A stretch of 64,000 bases of DNA, from contig JAEEON010000074.1 in the NCBI GenBank assembly GCA_016284305.1, forward strand, positions 1 to 64,000. Direction: 5' to 3'. Origin of the DNA: Bacteroidales bacterium. GTDB taxonomy: Bacteria; Bacteroidota; Bacteroidia; Bacteroidales; F082. The stretch's first letter is position 1. Each line of letters starts with the position of its first letter. The notes under the pieces were generated by a model. It was not told where the DNA came from. It made no database searches and saw only the letters and a program-made list of their open reading frames with translations. Position numbers and translations under genes: made by a program. Positions 43,406-51,833 of this stretch are shown here, piece by piece.

Positions 43406-43960
43406 ATGGATCTTAACAGTATTATTGGTGCGTTGACTGCTGGTAGCGCCGTCAACGACATGAGCAAACAATTCAATATGAACGCCAACCAGGTGTCTTC
43501 AGTCATCAACAATGCCTTGCCGACTTTGATTGGTGCCATGCAGAAGAACGCAGCGACTGAAACCGGAGCCAACTCCCTTTCGAAGGCATTGAGCGATCAC
43601 CTTGGCGACACTTCCATCAACTTGGGTAGCGCCAGCCTGATGGATGGTGGCAAAATCTTGAACAAGATCTTAGGCGGCAGCTCCGCTTCTGTGTTCTCCG
43701 CTTTGTCGCAGAAGACCGGTGCCTCCACCAGCCAGGTGAGCAACATCCTTGCCTCCATAGCTCCCGTTTTGCTGGGTATGCTTGGCCAGGGACAGAAGAA
43801 GACCAACACCAGTGCCAGTGGCTTAGGCGGCCTCCTCGGTGGACTTCTCGGCGGTGGCGGAGCTTCCTCATCATCAGGACTCGGCAGCCTCTTGGGTGGT
43901 GCCATGGGTGACAAAAACAAAAACGGCATCCCGGACATCATCGAAGGCTTCATGAAATAA
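43406..43960 (+). CDS. DUF937 family protein
   Basis: 184 residues, no signal peptide. Helical N-terminal region typical of DUF937 (MSKQFNMNANQVSSVINNAL, IGAMQKNA, LSQKTGASTSQVSNILASIA). The C-terminus is a Gly/Ser/Leu-rich tract and then DKNKNGIPDIIEGFMK, which has the spacing of a thrombospondin-type-3 or EF-hand-like calcium loop. Function unknown. It precedes trkA on the same strand by 34 nt, the gap being filled by a stuttering repeat. Confidence 0.85.
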   Translation: MDLNSIIGALTAGSAVNDMSKQFNMNANQVSSVINNALPTLIGAMQKNAATETGANSLSKALSDHLGDTSINLGSASLMDGGKILNKILGGSSASVFSALSQKTGASTSQVSNILASIAPVLLGMLGQGQKKTNTSASGLGGLLGGLLGGGGASSSSGLGSLLGGAMGDKNKNGIPDIIEGFMK

Positions 43961-43990
43961 CTGATTAATTGAACAACTGATTAACTGATA
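43961..43990. repeat. Stuttering AACTGA repeat before trkA
   Basis: CTGATTAATTGAACAACTGA-TTAACTGATAA. It resembles the leader repeat of the preceding gene, and both end just before an ATG start. Confidence 0.5.
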
Positions 43991-43994
43991 ACTG

Positions 43995-45335
43995 ATGGAC
44001 ATTGTCATTGCTGGAGACGGTGAGGTGGGTTTGCATCTCGCTGAGGCCTTGGTGCGCGACAATCACAACATCACCATCGTCGATCCCCATGAGGAGCTGC
44101 TCAAGATGGTGGAGTCGCATGCTGACTTGATGACCATCACGGGGGACTCGACCAGCACCTCGGTGCTACGTCGGGCCAACGTGTCACGAGCCGACTTGGT
44201 CATTGCCGTGGTGCATGATGAGCATATCAACCTGCTCACCGGCATCATCGCCAAAAAAATGGGCGCCAAAAAAGTCATCGCCCGTGTCAACACCATGGAG
44301 AACCTGAGCCCCGAGGTTTGGCGTATGTACCAAGACCTCGGCATCGATGGCTTGCTCTCGCCCGAAGACATCGCCGCACAGGAAATCATCTCGCTGCTCA
44401 AGCAGAATGCCTCATTGGAGACTTATGACTTCTCAGGTGGCAAGCTGCAGCTGTTCATGGTGAAACTCGAAGAAGGAGCCGAGATCATCGGAAAGACCGT
44501 CAGCGAAGTCACCGAACAGTACCAGCACATCGACTTCCGCGTCGCCGCCTTCCATCGCCGACAAAACACCTTCATCCCGCAAGACGACACCATGTTTCAG
44601 CTGGGCGACATGGTGTATGTGGTCACCAAGCCACATGCCATCAAGGACATCATCAGATTGAGCGGCAAAAAACAGATTCATATCCACAAGGTGATGATCG
44701 TGGGTGGTGGCCGTGTAGGCCGTATCACCGCCAAACGACTGGAGAACGACCTCGACATCAAGATCTTGGAGAAGAGCAAGGAGCGTTGCATGGACCTTAC
44801 CAACTACTTGTCAAAAGCCTTGGTCGTCAACGCCGACTCTCGCAACCTCGACATGCTCGAGGAGGAGGGCATCGCCGATATGGATGCCTTCATCGCTGTC
44901 ACCGACAACACCGAGACCAACATCCTCACCTGTTTGCAAGCCAAGGCCTTCGGCGTGAAGAAGACCATCGCCTTGGTGGAGAACATCGACTACATCGATA
45001 TCTCGCAAAACATCGGCATTGACTCCATCATCAACAAGAAACTCATCGCAGCCTCTTACATGGTGCGCTACACTTTGGGTGCCAAGGTGTCGTCGATGAA
45101 GTGCCTCAGCGGCATCGATGCCGATATTGTGGAGTTCGAGGTGCGACAAGGCTCTGCGGTGACCCGCAAGATGATTGGCAAGTTGCCCATGCCCTCTGAC
45201 GCCATCATCTGCGGCATCGTCCGCGATGGCGAGAGCTATATCGCTACCGAGGAATTCGAAATCCAGACCGACGACCGCGTGGTGGTGCTGGCCTTGCCCA
45301 ACGCCATCCCGGCCGTCGAACGTCTGTTCCATTAA
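43995..45335 (+). CDS. trkA: Trk potassium uptake system NAD-binding subunit TrkA
   Basis: Cytoplasmic gating subunit of the K+ channel-like transporter encoded next. It has two RCK modules, each with a Rossmann glycine motif (IAGDGEVGLHLAEAL at the N-terminus and VGGGRVGRITAKRL near residue 236), each followed by an RCK_C region. The N-terminal module ends with the acidic ribose-binding VDPHEE. 446 residues, full length. trkH follows after 12 nt. Confidence 0.95.
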   Translation: MDIVIAGDGEVGLHLAEALVRDNHNITIVDPHEELLKMVESHADLMTITGDSTSTSVLRRANVSRADLVIAVVHDEHINLLTGIIAKKMGAKKVIARVNTMENLSPEVWRMYQDLGIDGLLSPEDIAAQEIISLLKQNASLETYDFSGGKLQLFMVKLEEGAEIIGKTVSEVTEQYQHIDFRVAAFHRRQNTFIPQDDTMFQLGDMVYVVTKPHAIKDIIRLSGKKQIHIHKVMIVGGGRVGRITAKRLENDLDIKILEKSKERCMDLTNYLSKALVVNADSRNLDMLEEEGIADMDAFIAVTDNTETNILTCLQAKAFGVKKTIALVENIDYIDISQNIGIDSIINKKLIAASYMVRYTLGAKVSSMKCLSGIDADIVEFEVRQGSAVTRKMIGKLPMPSDAIICGIVRDGESYIATEEFEIQTDDRVVVLALPNAIPAVERLFH

Positions 45336-45347
45336 CTCTTTCAGGCC

Positions 45348-46808
45348 ATGAGCGCAAACCGTAAGATAAGCATCCCCATGTTGCTTCGGGTGCAAGGCTA
45401 CCTGCTGCTCATCGAAGGCTTTTTTATGATGACTGTGATGCCGGTGACCTACATGCACCATGGCATCAACGCTTTCAGCATCCCTTTCTCAGCCCTCATC
45501 ACTGTACTGACTGGTTTCATCTTATGTTTCTCCACTCGTCGGCAAAAAGGGCAGCGTCTGAACCCTCACGAAGGTGTCATCACCATCTCGCTGTCGTGGG
45601 TCATGCTTTCCGTGTTTGGAGGCCTGCCTTTCCTGCTCAGCAAGAGTGTCCCTAACTTCACCGATGCCTTTTTCGAGGCCCTCTCGGGGTTCACCACCAC
45701 AGGAGCCACCATCCTCACCAACGTCGAAGTGGTTCCAAAAGACATCTTGCTGTGGCGCAGCATGACGCAATGGCTCGGTGGTTTGGCCATCATCGTTTTT
45801 GCTGTCGCCCTTCTCCCCTTCCTCAGCGTCGGTGGCATGCAGCTGTTCATGGCTGAAATGAACGGCATCAACTACGACAAGTTGCATCCCCGAACCATGC
45901 ATACCGCCAAACGTCTTTGGGGTCTTTATCTCTTTTTCACCTTGTTGGAGATCTTCTTGTTGCACCTGGGCGACATGGACTGGTTCGACGCCGTATGCCA
46001 TTCCATGACCACCATCTCCTCTGGCGGCTTCTCCACTCACAACACCAGTCTCGCAGGGTTCTCCAATTACTCGCAGATCGTGGTGCTCTTCTTCATGATC
46101 CTTTCCGGATGCAACTTCACGCTGTTGCTCATCGCCATGGTGCGCAACCCGATGGCTCTACTGAAAAACGAGGAATTCAGGCATTTCGTGATTCTTCTCC
46201 TCAGCGTCAGTACGGGGCTGGCTTTGGCTTTGATTTTCGGTATCAAGATGAATGTGGGCAATGCGTTGAGATCCTCCTTCTTCAACGTCGCCTCCATGCT
46301 CACCACCACAGGTTTCTTCGTGAGCGACTATACGCTGTGGCCTGTGGGTTATTGGACCGTTCTGTTGCTCCTCATGTTCATCGGTGCTTGCTCTGGATCC
46401 ACCGCTGGAGGCATCAAGATCATCCGACACCTGATTTTCATCAAGAACGCCTTCCTTGAGATGAAACGCATCATCCATCCCAATGCGGTCGTTCCCGTGA
46501 AAATCAATAAGAAATCCGTATCTAAAAGCGTGATTTTCAAGACGATGACATTCATCTTCGTCTATTTCTTGTTTTTCGTCGGTGGATCAGTCATACTACT
46601 CAGCTTAGGCGTTGACTTCAACACCTCCATTGGTGCTTCCGTGGCTACCCTAAGCAATTTGGGTACAGGTCTGGGCCAGGTAGGTCCCTTTGGAACCTAC
46701 GCTTTCTTGCCTCAGACCGCTAAATGGGTATTGTCGTTATTTATGCTTTTGGGCCGTGTAGAGTTGTTCACTCTAATCACCCTTTTCTCGAGAAACTTCT
46801 GGAAATAA
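45348..46808 (+). CDS. trkH: Trk potassium uptake membrane subunit TrkH
   Basis: 486-residue polytopic inner-membrane protein with about ten hydrophobic segments. Selectivity-filter-like loops are visible as LSGFTTTGATILTN, TTISSGGFSTHNTS, SMLTTTGFF and TLSNLGTGLGQVG, the four pore repeats of the Trk/Ktr superfamily. Imports K+ together with TrkA, encoded immediately upstream. It is convergent with the next gene, 3 nt between stops. Confidence 0.95.
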   Translation: MSANRKISIPMLLRVQGYLLLIEGFFMMTVMPVTYMHHGINAFSIPFSALITVLTGFILCFSTRRQKGQRLNPHEGVITISLSWVMLSVFGGLPFLLSKSVPNFTDAFFEALSGFTTTGATILTNVEVVPKDILLWRSMTQWLGGLAIIVFAVALLPFLSVGGMQLFMAEMNGINYDKLHPRTMHTAKRLWGLYLFFTLLEIFLLHLGDMDWFDAVCHSMTTISSGGFSTHNTSLAGFSNYSQIVVLFFMILSGCNFTLLLIAMVRNPMALLKNEEFRHFVILLLSVSTGLALALIFGIKMNVGNALRSSFFNVASMLTTTGFFVSDYTLWPVGYWTVLLLLMFIGACSGSTAGGIKIIRHLIFIKNAFLEMKRIIHPNAVVPVKINKKSVSKSVIFKTMTFIFVYFLFFVGGSVILLSLGVDFNTSIGASVATLSNLGTGLGQVGPFGTYAFLPQTAKWVLSLFMLLGRVELFTLITLFSRNFWK

Positions 46809-46811
46809 CCT

Positions 46812-48938
46812 TTATTTCACGATTTTAAAGATGATCGGCAATGCCTCTTCGCCATTTGCAAAGTGGTAATAGGTATCGCTTTCTCCATCGACACTGGTGC
46901 TCAGCGTCATCAGGTAAGTCTTCTCAGGACGGAACACCTTGAAGAAATCCGTATCCGTTTCAGCAATTTTATTGTCATCGGTCACCGTACGGGAAGCCAG
47001 CACTTTGTTATAATTGATAGCTTCTTCTATGGTTTGACCTGATTTCAGCTCATACACCGTCACTTCATACTGCACCACATCGCCTTCGGTCACATCTTCG
47101 ACAGGAGTCCAGGAGACGGGGAAAGTTTCGACTTTCTGCACAGAAGGTATGGAGGCAGGAAGTTTGTGGTTAGCCGGATCATAGATGTCGTCGTCAGTAC
47201 GATTCACGGGTGACTTCCATTGCGGTGCGGTGAAGTCCGGATAATCAGGGTCGTCGCCCCATTGGAAGAGGACTCCATTAGCAAGGGACAGATCTTGCTC
47301 GACGAATTCACGAGAGACGGTATCATAGACATGTTCAGCCAGCATTTCGTTCACGTAGAAGTTGGTGTCGGCGATCACGTAATCCCAGTAACCCACCGTG
47401 AAATAGCTTTCAAGTTGTAGATAGTAAAGGCTGCCTTGCAGCAGTTCGGAGCCCCATCCAGCGAGGGTACGGTTGATCAACTCATGGCTATCCATCTTGC
47501 TATAACTCTCTGGAAGCTCTTCAATTTCCTCGCGTAACAGAGGTTCATAGGCAGTGATGCTGTCAACACCGCCTTGGACATAATCGTACAACTCGATGGC
47601 ATAGGAGACATTTTTCAGTGCTCCATGACGAGTGGGCATGAAGCCGACTTCCAAGTCATCAGTCATGGGAACGGTATAGTAACCACCGCTCTCCACATAG
47701 TAGCGTTCGGGTGTTGGCACATATTTACGTTCTTCGGGATAGGTTGCGACGAGGTTGGCCACCGCATCTGCATCTTGGATGAAACCAGTGAGATATTGTG
47801 TTTTCAGCTCTTCGGCGATGGTCTCCAGCTCTGATACCTCTTCAACTCCGCCTTCCCATACCGTCAGTCCCTCTACGTCTTCACTCTCTTCTCCTTCTAC
47901 ACTTTCATCATCCACAACATAACCAAACGATCTGGAAGAGTTCACCGATGAGTTCATTCCGATACCGCCCAAGTTTCCGTTGGGGAAGTTTTCCATTCCT
48001 GGAAGGGTGCCATTTGCGTCATAGCCCCAATAGAAGGGTAGCGGTTGGCTATTTCCTTCATTGGCGATGATAAAGGTCTCACCCGAACGGGAGTTGTTGA
48101 TTTGTTCAGCCTGCACTTGAGCCACATAGAGAGCACCTTGCTCCATCTGAACTTTAATGTCGCGCAAGGTATCGAAGACTGCATAGTTACTGTTTCGCAC
48201 CTCGGTGGAGAAAATGGTGGGGTTGAACCTAATGGCGTCATTATAGTTCTGGCCGTCGAGCACCTTCACCACTTTCAACTTATATTTGAAGCGTGTTCCC
48301 CTTCCTGTACAGTTGGAGATGACAGGCGTCCAGAAGAAGTTGAGTTTACGGTTTGGTGTCACCACCATGGCACCATTCAAGGCCATCTGTGCACCTGCCA
48401 TAGGAGCCACCAATTCGGGTGCAGAGCCCGAATAGCAGATAATGAACTCAGGGCAATCTCCGATACTGATTGGAACTCTATTGGGATTCTCTCGATCACT
48501 CCAGAGGTAAATGTCCAAGCAGAGCGAATAAGTCCCTTCGGGCAACTGTTGTGCACCGACAGGGTTACTGTAATCGACATTGGTTTCTGTACGGTTTATC
48601 AATTGGGTCTGCAACTCCATTGACCTCATTATGTTGGGACCATTGACGACATGGAGTGGGGCGAAAGGAGTCGTACCCGGTCGTGTACGCACATAGAATG
48701 GAGAGGTATTGACCGTGAAATTCATGTCAACGAAGATATCCAATCCCTCGCTACCAGCACCAGTCACGAAAAACTGAACGTTAAAGTAACGTAAAGGGTC
48801 GTCGAGATAGCTGGTCACTGTCACAGGCAGGGTGGGAACTCTTGGGGTCACATCCACCCGCACATTTTGTGCTGTTACGGCCGTTATCCCAGCAAGAAGC
48901 GTAACCGCCAAAACTAAAGTTCGAATAATGCGTTTCAT
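46812..48938 (-). CDS. Secreted TANFOR-like protein
   Basis: 708 residues with a signal peptide ending AVTAQ. The first ~160 mature residues (NVRVDVTPRVPTLPVTVTSY, YFNVQFFVTGAG, QLPEGTYSLCLDIYLWSDRE, CPEFIICYSG) resemble the Bacteroidetes TANFOR domain; this is a tentative call. The rest looks like several beta-rich fibronectin-like modules with FFWTPVISNC and FQWGDDPDYPD, separated by an acidic linker near residue 350. No T9SS C-terminal signal seen. It lies 33 nt downstream of an outer-membrane barrel gene on the same strand and probably works with it. Confidence 0.6.
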   Translation of the reverse strand: MKRIIRTLVLAVTLLAGITAVTAQNVRVDVTPRVPTLPVTVTSYLDDPLRYFNVQFFVTGAGSEGLDIFVDMNFTVNTSPFYVRTRPGTTPFAPLHVVNGPNIMRSMELQTQLINRTETNVDYSNPVGAQQLPEGTYSLCLDIYLWSDRENPNRVPISIGDCPEFIICYSGSAPELVAPMAGAQMALNGAMVVTPNRKLNFFWTPVISNCTGRGTRFKYKLKVVKVLDGQNYNDAIRFNPTIFSTEVRNSNYAVFDTLRDIKVQMEQGALYVAQVQAEQINNSRSGETFIIANEGNSQPLPFYWGYDANGTLPGMENFPNGNLGGIGMNSSVNSSRSFGYVVDDESVEGEESEDVEGLTVWEGGVEEVSELETIAEELKTQYLTGFIQDADAVANLVATYPEERKYVPTPERYYVESGGYYTVPMTDDLEVGFMPTRHGALKNVSYAIELYDYVQGGVDSITAYEPLLREEIEELPESYSKMDSHELINRTLAGWGSELLQGSLYYLQLESYFTVGYWDYVIADTNFYVNEMLAEHVYDTVSREFVEQDLSLANGVLFQWGDDPDYPDFTAPQWKSPVNRTDDDIYDPANHKLPASIPSVQKVETFPVSWTPVEDVTEGDVVQYEVTVYELKSGQTIEEAINYNKVLASRTVTDDNKIAETDTDFFKVFRPEKTYLMTLSTSVDGESDTYYHFANGEEALPIIFKIVK

Positions 48939-48971
48939 ATCAAGATTTGTTTTTGTGATTCAAAATTGTTG

Positions 48972-50933
48972 TTATCTTTTTTTTGATTTCACCAGACGTG
49001 ATGCGAAGCTATAGCTATACTCCACCATGAATCGCACGTCGGTATTGATAGCCACATGCTGGCCGATGATGATGTTATCGCTATAGTTACTGATGGAGAA
49101 GTACACGGATGCGTTGTGACGATCCTTATAGTTCAATGCGGCACCCAGACGTGCCGAGATGGAAAAGTCATTGGTCACTTCGGAACCGACTTCTGCTCCG
49201 ATGCGACGGGCGAGGTTGTTCAACACATGCCGCTCCGAATAGGTTAGGTCCTCACCTTCCGACTTCATGATGTTATAAGCCATCATCAGTCGGGCATTTC
49301 CTGAAAGAATCATGTCGTCCTTCTGGATGAAGTTATAGGTGGTGCCTCCCGAGAGACAGTGCGAGTTGTAGTTGTTGCCAGGGGAGCGCGACAAGGAGTA
49401 TTCGTAGTTGCCATCAATGGAGACACGACTGCTGGTAAGCTCGACTTCATAGCCGAGTCCGAAGCTTGTCGTGGTGACGTTGAAATAAGGAGCATCCATC
49501 AGCTTGTTACGGTTCTTGTTCTGCAAGAGGTTGAAATCGAAGCTGAATGTATGGTCATGCTCCAGCGACAAGATGTAACTGGGTGAGATGTCCAAGGAAT
49601 GGGTGATTTGGTTCATGCGAATCTCTTCAGGGACGGCCATTTGACCATCAAACTGTTTCTGTGTCACACCATTGTACATGACAGACAGGCCTATATTCTC
49701 ACCGAAGAAGTTGGTCCAGTTGATGGTATAGGAACCCACCTGGTTGGTGAAAAACTGTTTCTTGTCGAAATTGTCACGTTGCAGGTAGCCGTTTAAGCTC
49801 AAGTAAGCGGTGTTGTTAAACAGACGCGTGGACACGTTGGCTCCGTAGGTCTCTGCGTTTTGGTTGAATCCGTTGGCACCCAACGAGGTATAGTCGGGTT
49901 GCACAAAGCGGTAAGTAAAGGTGGCATTGACGGGCCTGAAATTCAGATTCAACAGAGCGTCGCCAGCAAAACGAATCTCGCTACCATAACGGATATTGTA
50001 CAAGCCCGAACTCCGCAATCCATCCATGAGCCTATTGGCTATGGCGACATCTTCGCCTCCTTCGAGCACCACCTCATCACGGGTGATATCGGGAGTAAAC
50101 AAGCTGGCACCCAAGTTGCCCTCAAACATCACATGTTTGCCAAAGGTGAAATGTCCTCTCACACCCAAAGCCAAGTTCTCTTTTCCTTTGATCGTGGAAT
50201 CGCGCACAATGAGCGTAGTGTCAACCACTTGGGAAGACAACACATTGAACATATACCACTGTGATGGCAAACTATTCAAGTCGTCAGCAGCATGGAGAAG
50301 GCTGAAATCCAAATAGTTTTTCAAACTACCGACAGCAATATGGGCGGCATAGGCCTTGCGCTTGAACTGTGGGAACGTGGTATAAGCCACATTGTTCATA
50401 CCCAACAAGGAGTCGGAGAGGTATTGGATGGCGTCACGGTCATCGAGTCCGATGCGGAAGGTAGTGGCATGGTTGAAATTGCCGTAGAAGCCTCCGAAAC
50501 GGAACATGTCGCCCTTATACTCCATACCAACACCATCGAAAGAGATACCATTATAAGTATAGTTGGAGAAATTCATGCAGGCAGTACCAAAATAAAAGGT
50601 GAATTTTCTCCAGGTGGGTCTGATGTTAAACGTAAAAGTAGGATCGGAGAAAGAGAATTGTTTATCACTAACATTGATGAAATTAAGACTCATCGGGACA
50701 CTGACGCCATAGACGTTAAAGGTCAAATTAGCATACCCCACGGCCGAGAACGGGGAATTGTAATGCAAATCGGCATTATTCCACGACGAGGTAATCTGAG
50801 TTCCCACTGATCCAGAGACCGTCAGCGGGTCAACCAAGGTTTGACGTTCTGAATTCTGTGCCATTGTGGTTAATGGAAGCCCGAACAACAACGAAAAACA
50901 AAGGAGATTTAATAAGAGTAAACTACGTTTCAT
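48972..50933 (-). CDS. Outer-membrane beta-barrel protein
   Basis: 653 residues. The signal peptide (MKRSLLLLNLLCFSLLFGLP ending TMAQ) is followed by alternating aromatic/polar strands throughout, such as FTFNIRPTWRKFTFYFGTAC, GVGMEYKGDMFRFGGFYGNF and YSFASRLVKSKKR at the end, consistent with a large outer-membrane barrel. No plug or TonB box seen. Gene pairs of a barrel plus a TANFOR-like secreted protein suggest export or anchoring of the partner, but the function is unproven. It is the first gene of the two-gene unit. Confidence 0.7.
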   Translation of the reverse strand: MKRSLLLLNLLCFSLLFGLPLTTMAQNSERQTLVDPLTVSGSVGTQITSSWNNADLHYNSPFSAVGYANLTFNVYGVSVPMSLNFINVSDKQFSFSDPTFTFNIRPTWRKFTFYFGTACMNFSNYTYNGISFDGVGMEYKGDMFRFGGFYGNFNHATTFRIGLDDRDAIQYLSDSLLGMNNVAYTTFPQFKRKAYAAHIAVGSLKNYLDFSLLHAADDLNSLPSQWYMFNVLSSQVVDTTLIVRDSTIKGKENLALGVRGHFTFGKHVMFEGNLGASLFTPDITRDEVVLEGGEDVAIANRLMDGLRSSGLYNIRYGSEIRFAGDALLNLNFRPVNATFTYRFVQPDYTSLGANGFNQNAETYGANVSTRLFNNTAYLSLNGYLQRDNFDKKQFFTNQVGSYTINWTNFFGENIGLSVMYNGVTQKQFDGQMAVPEEIRMNQITHSLDISPSYILSLEHDHTFSFDFNLLQNKNRNKLMDAPYFNVTTTSFGLGYEVELTSSRVSIDGNYEYSLSRSPGNNYNSHCLSGGTTYNFIQKDDMILSGNARLMMAYNIMKSEGEDLTYSERHVLNNLARRIGAEVGSEVTNDFSISARLGAALNYKDRHNASVYFSISNYSDNIIIGQHVAINTDVRFMVEYSYSFASRLVKSKKR

Positions 50934-51015
50934 GGCAAGGATTTTCGTTATTATTGATTTTATTTTGCAATATTACAAAATAATTCATAAAAACCCTCTC
51001 TTTTCTAAAAAAATG

Positions 51016-51023
51016 TAATTTTG
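51016..51023 (+). promoter_or_regulatory. -7 box for EFR1 ferredoxin gene
   Basis: TAATTTTG matches TAnnTTTG and ends 26 nt before the ATG at 51050. Confidence 0.45.
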
Positions 51024-51049
51024 TATTCAGTATCCTTAAAAAACAACCC

Positions 51050-51814
51050 ATGATATTCTATTTCTCTGGCTGCGGCAACAGCCGTCATGTGGCCGAGACC
51101 CTTGCCACAGGGCTCAACGACCAGCTGGTTTTCATTCCTGAAGCGGAACGTGAAAATCGTTATGAATACACTTTGGCAGAAGAGGAGCGACTAGGCTTCG
51201 TGTTTCCTATTTATTCGTGGGCACCGCCAAAGTTAGTCCTCGACTTTATAGGGAAGATGAACCTCAACGCAAAGCCCAGTTATGTGTATTTTGTTTGCAC
51301 CTGCGGCGACAATTGTGGTCAAACGGAAAAAGTATTCCGCCAATCTTTGGAGCCCAAAGGCTGGGAACTGGCTGCCTGTTGTAGCTTGCAGATGCCTGAG
51401 ACCTATATCGGGATGCCCGGCTTCAAACTCGACACGAAAGAGAATGCCCAACGTAAGATTGCCAATGCTGACGCAAAGATAGAGACCCTCCTTCCCCGTC
51501 TTTTGGACAAGGGGCATTTCTCCGACATGATCGTGGGCGGTATGGCTTGGCTGAAGAGCAAGCTGATCAACCCAGGATTCAACCATTTTGCTACCGACGA
51601 CAGCAAGTATCGTAGCACCGAACAATGCATCCACTGCGGACGTTGCGTGGAAGTCTGTCCGTTGAAAAACATCACTTTGGAAGAGGGACGACCCCTATGG
51701 CACGGCCACTGCACCATCTGCATGGCCTGCTATCATCATTGCCCCGTCAATGCCATCCAATATGGCAAGAGCACCGAGGGAAAAGGACAATACTATTTTG
51801 GAATTGAAAGTTGA
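51050..51814 (+). CDS. EFR1-family ferredoxin (flavodoxin plus two 4Fe-4S)
   Basis: 254 residues, cytoplasmic. The flavodoxin-like N-terminus has the FMN phosphate loop MIFYFSGCGNSRHVAETLA and FVFPIYSWAPP. The C-terminus has two ferredoxin cluster motifs, CIHCGRCVEVCP and CTICMACYHHCP. The EFR1 family is widespread in anaerobes as a redox protein whose partner is unknown. It is followed 19 nt later by a GH92 gene in the same direction. Confidence 0.92.
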   Translation: MIFYFSGCGNSRHVAETLATGLNDQLVFIPEAERENRYEYTLAEEERLGFVFPIYSWAPPKLVLDFIGKMNLNAKPSYVYFVCTCGDNCGQTEKVFRQSLEPKGWELAACCSLQMPETYIGMPGFKLDTKENAQRKIANADAKIETLLPRLLDKGHFSDMIVGGMAWLKSKLINPGFNHFATDDSKYRSTEQCIHCGRCVEVCPLKNITLEEGRPLWHGHCTICMACYHHCPVNAIQYGKSTEGKGQYYFGIES

Positions 51815-51833
51815 AAAGTGAACATTGAAACGT

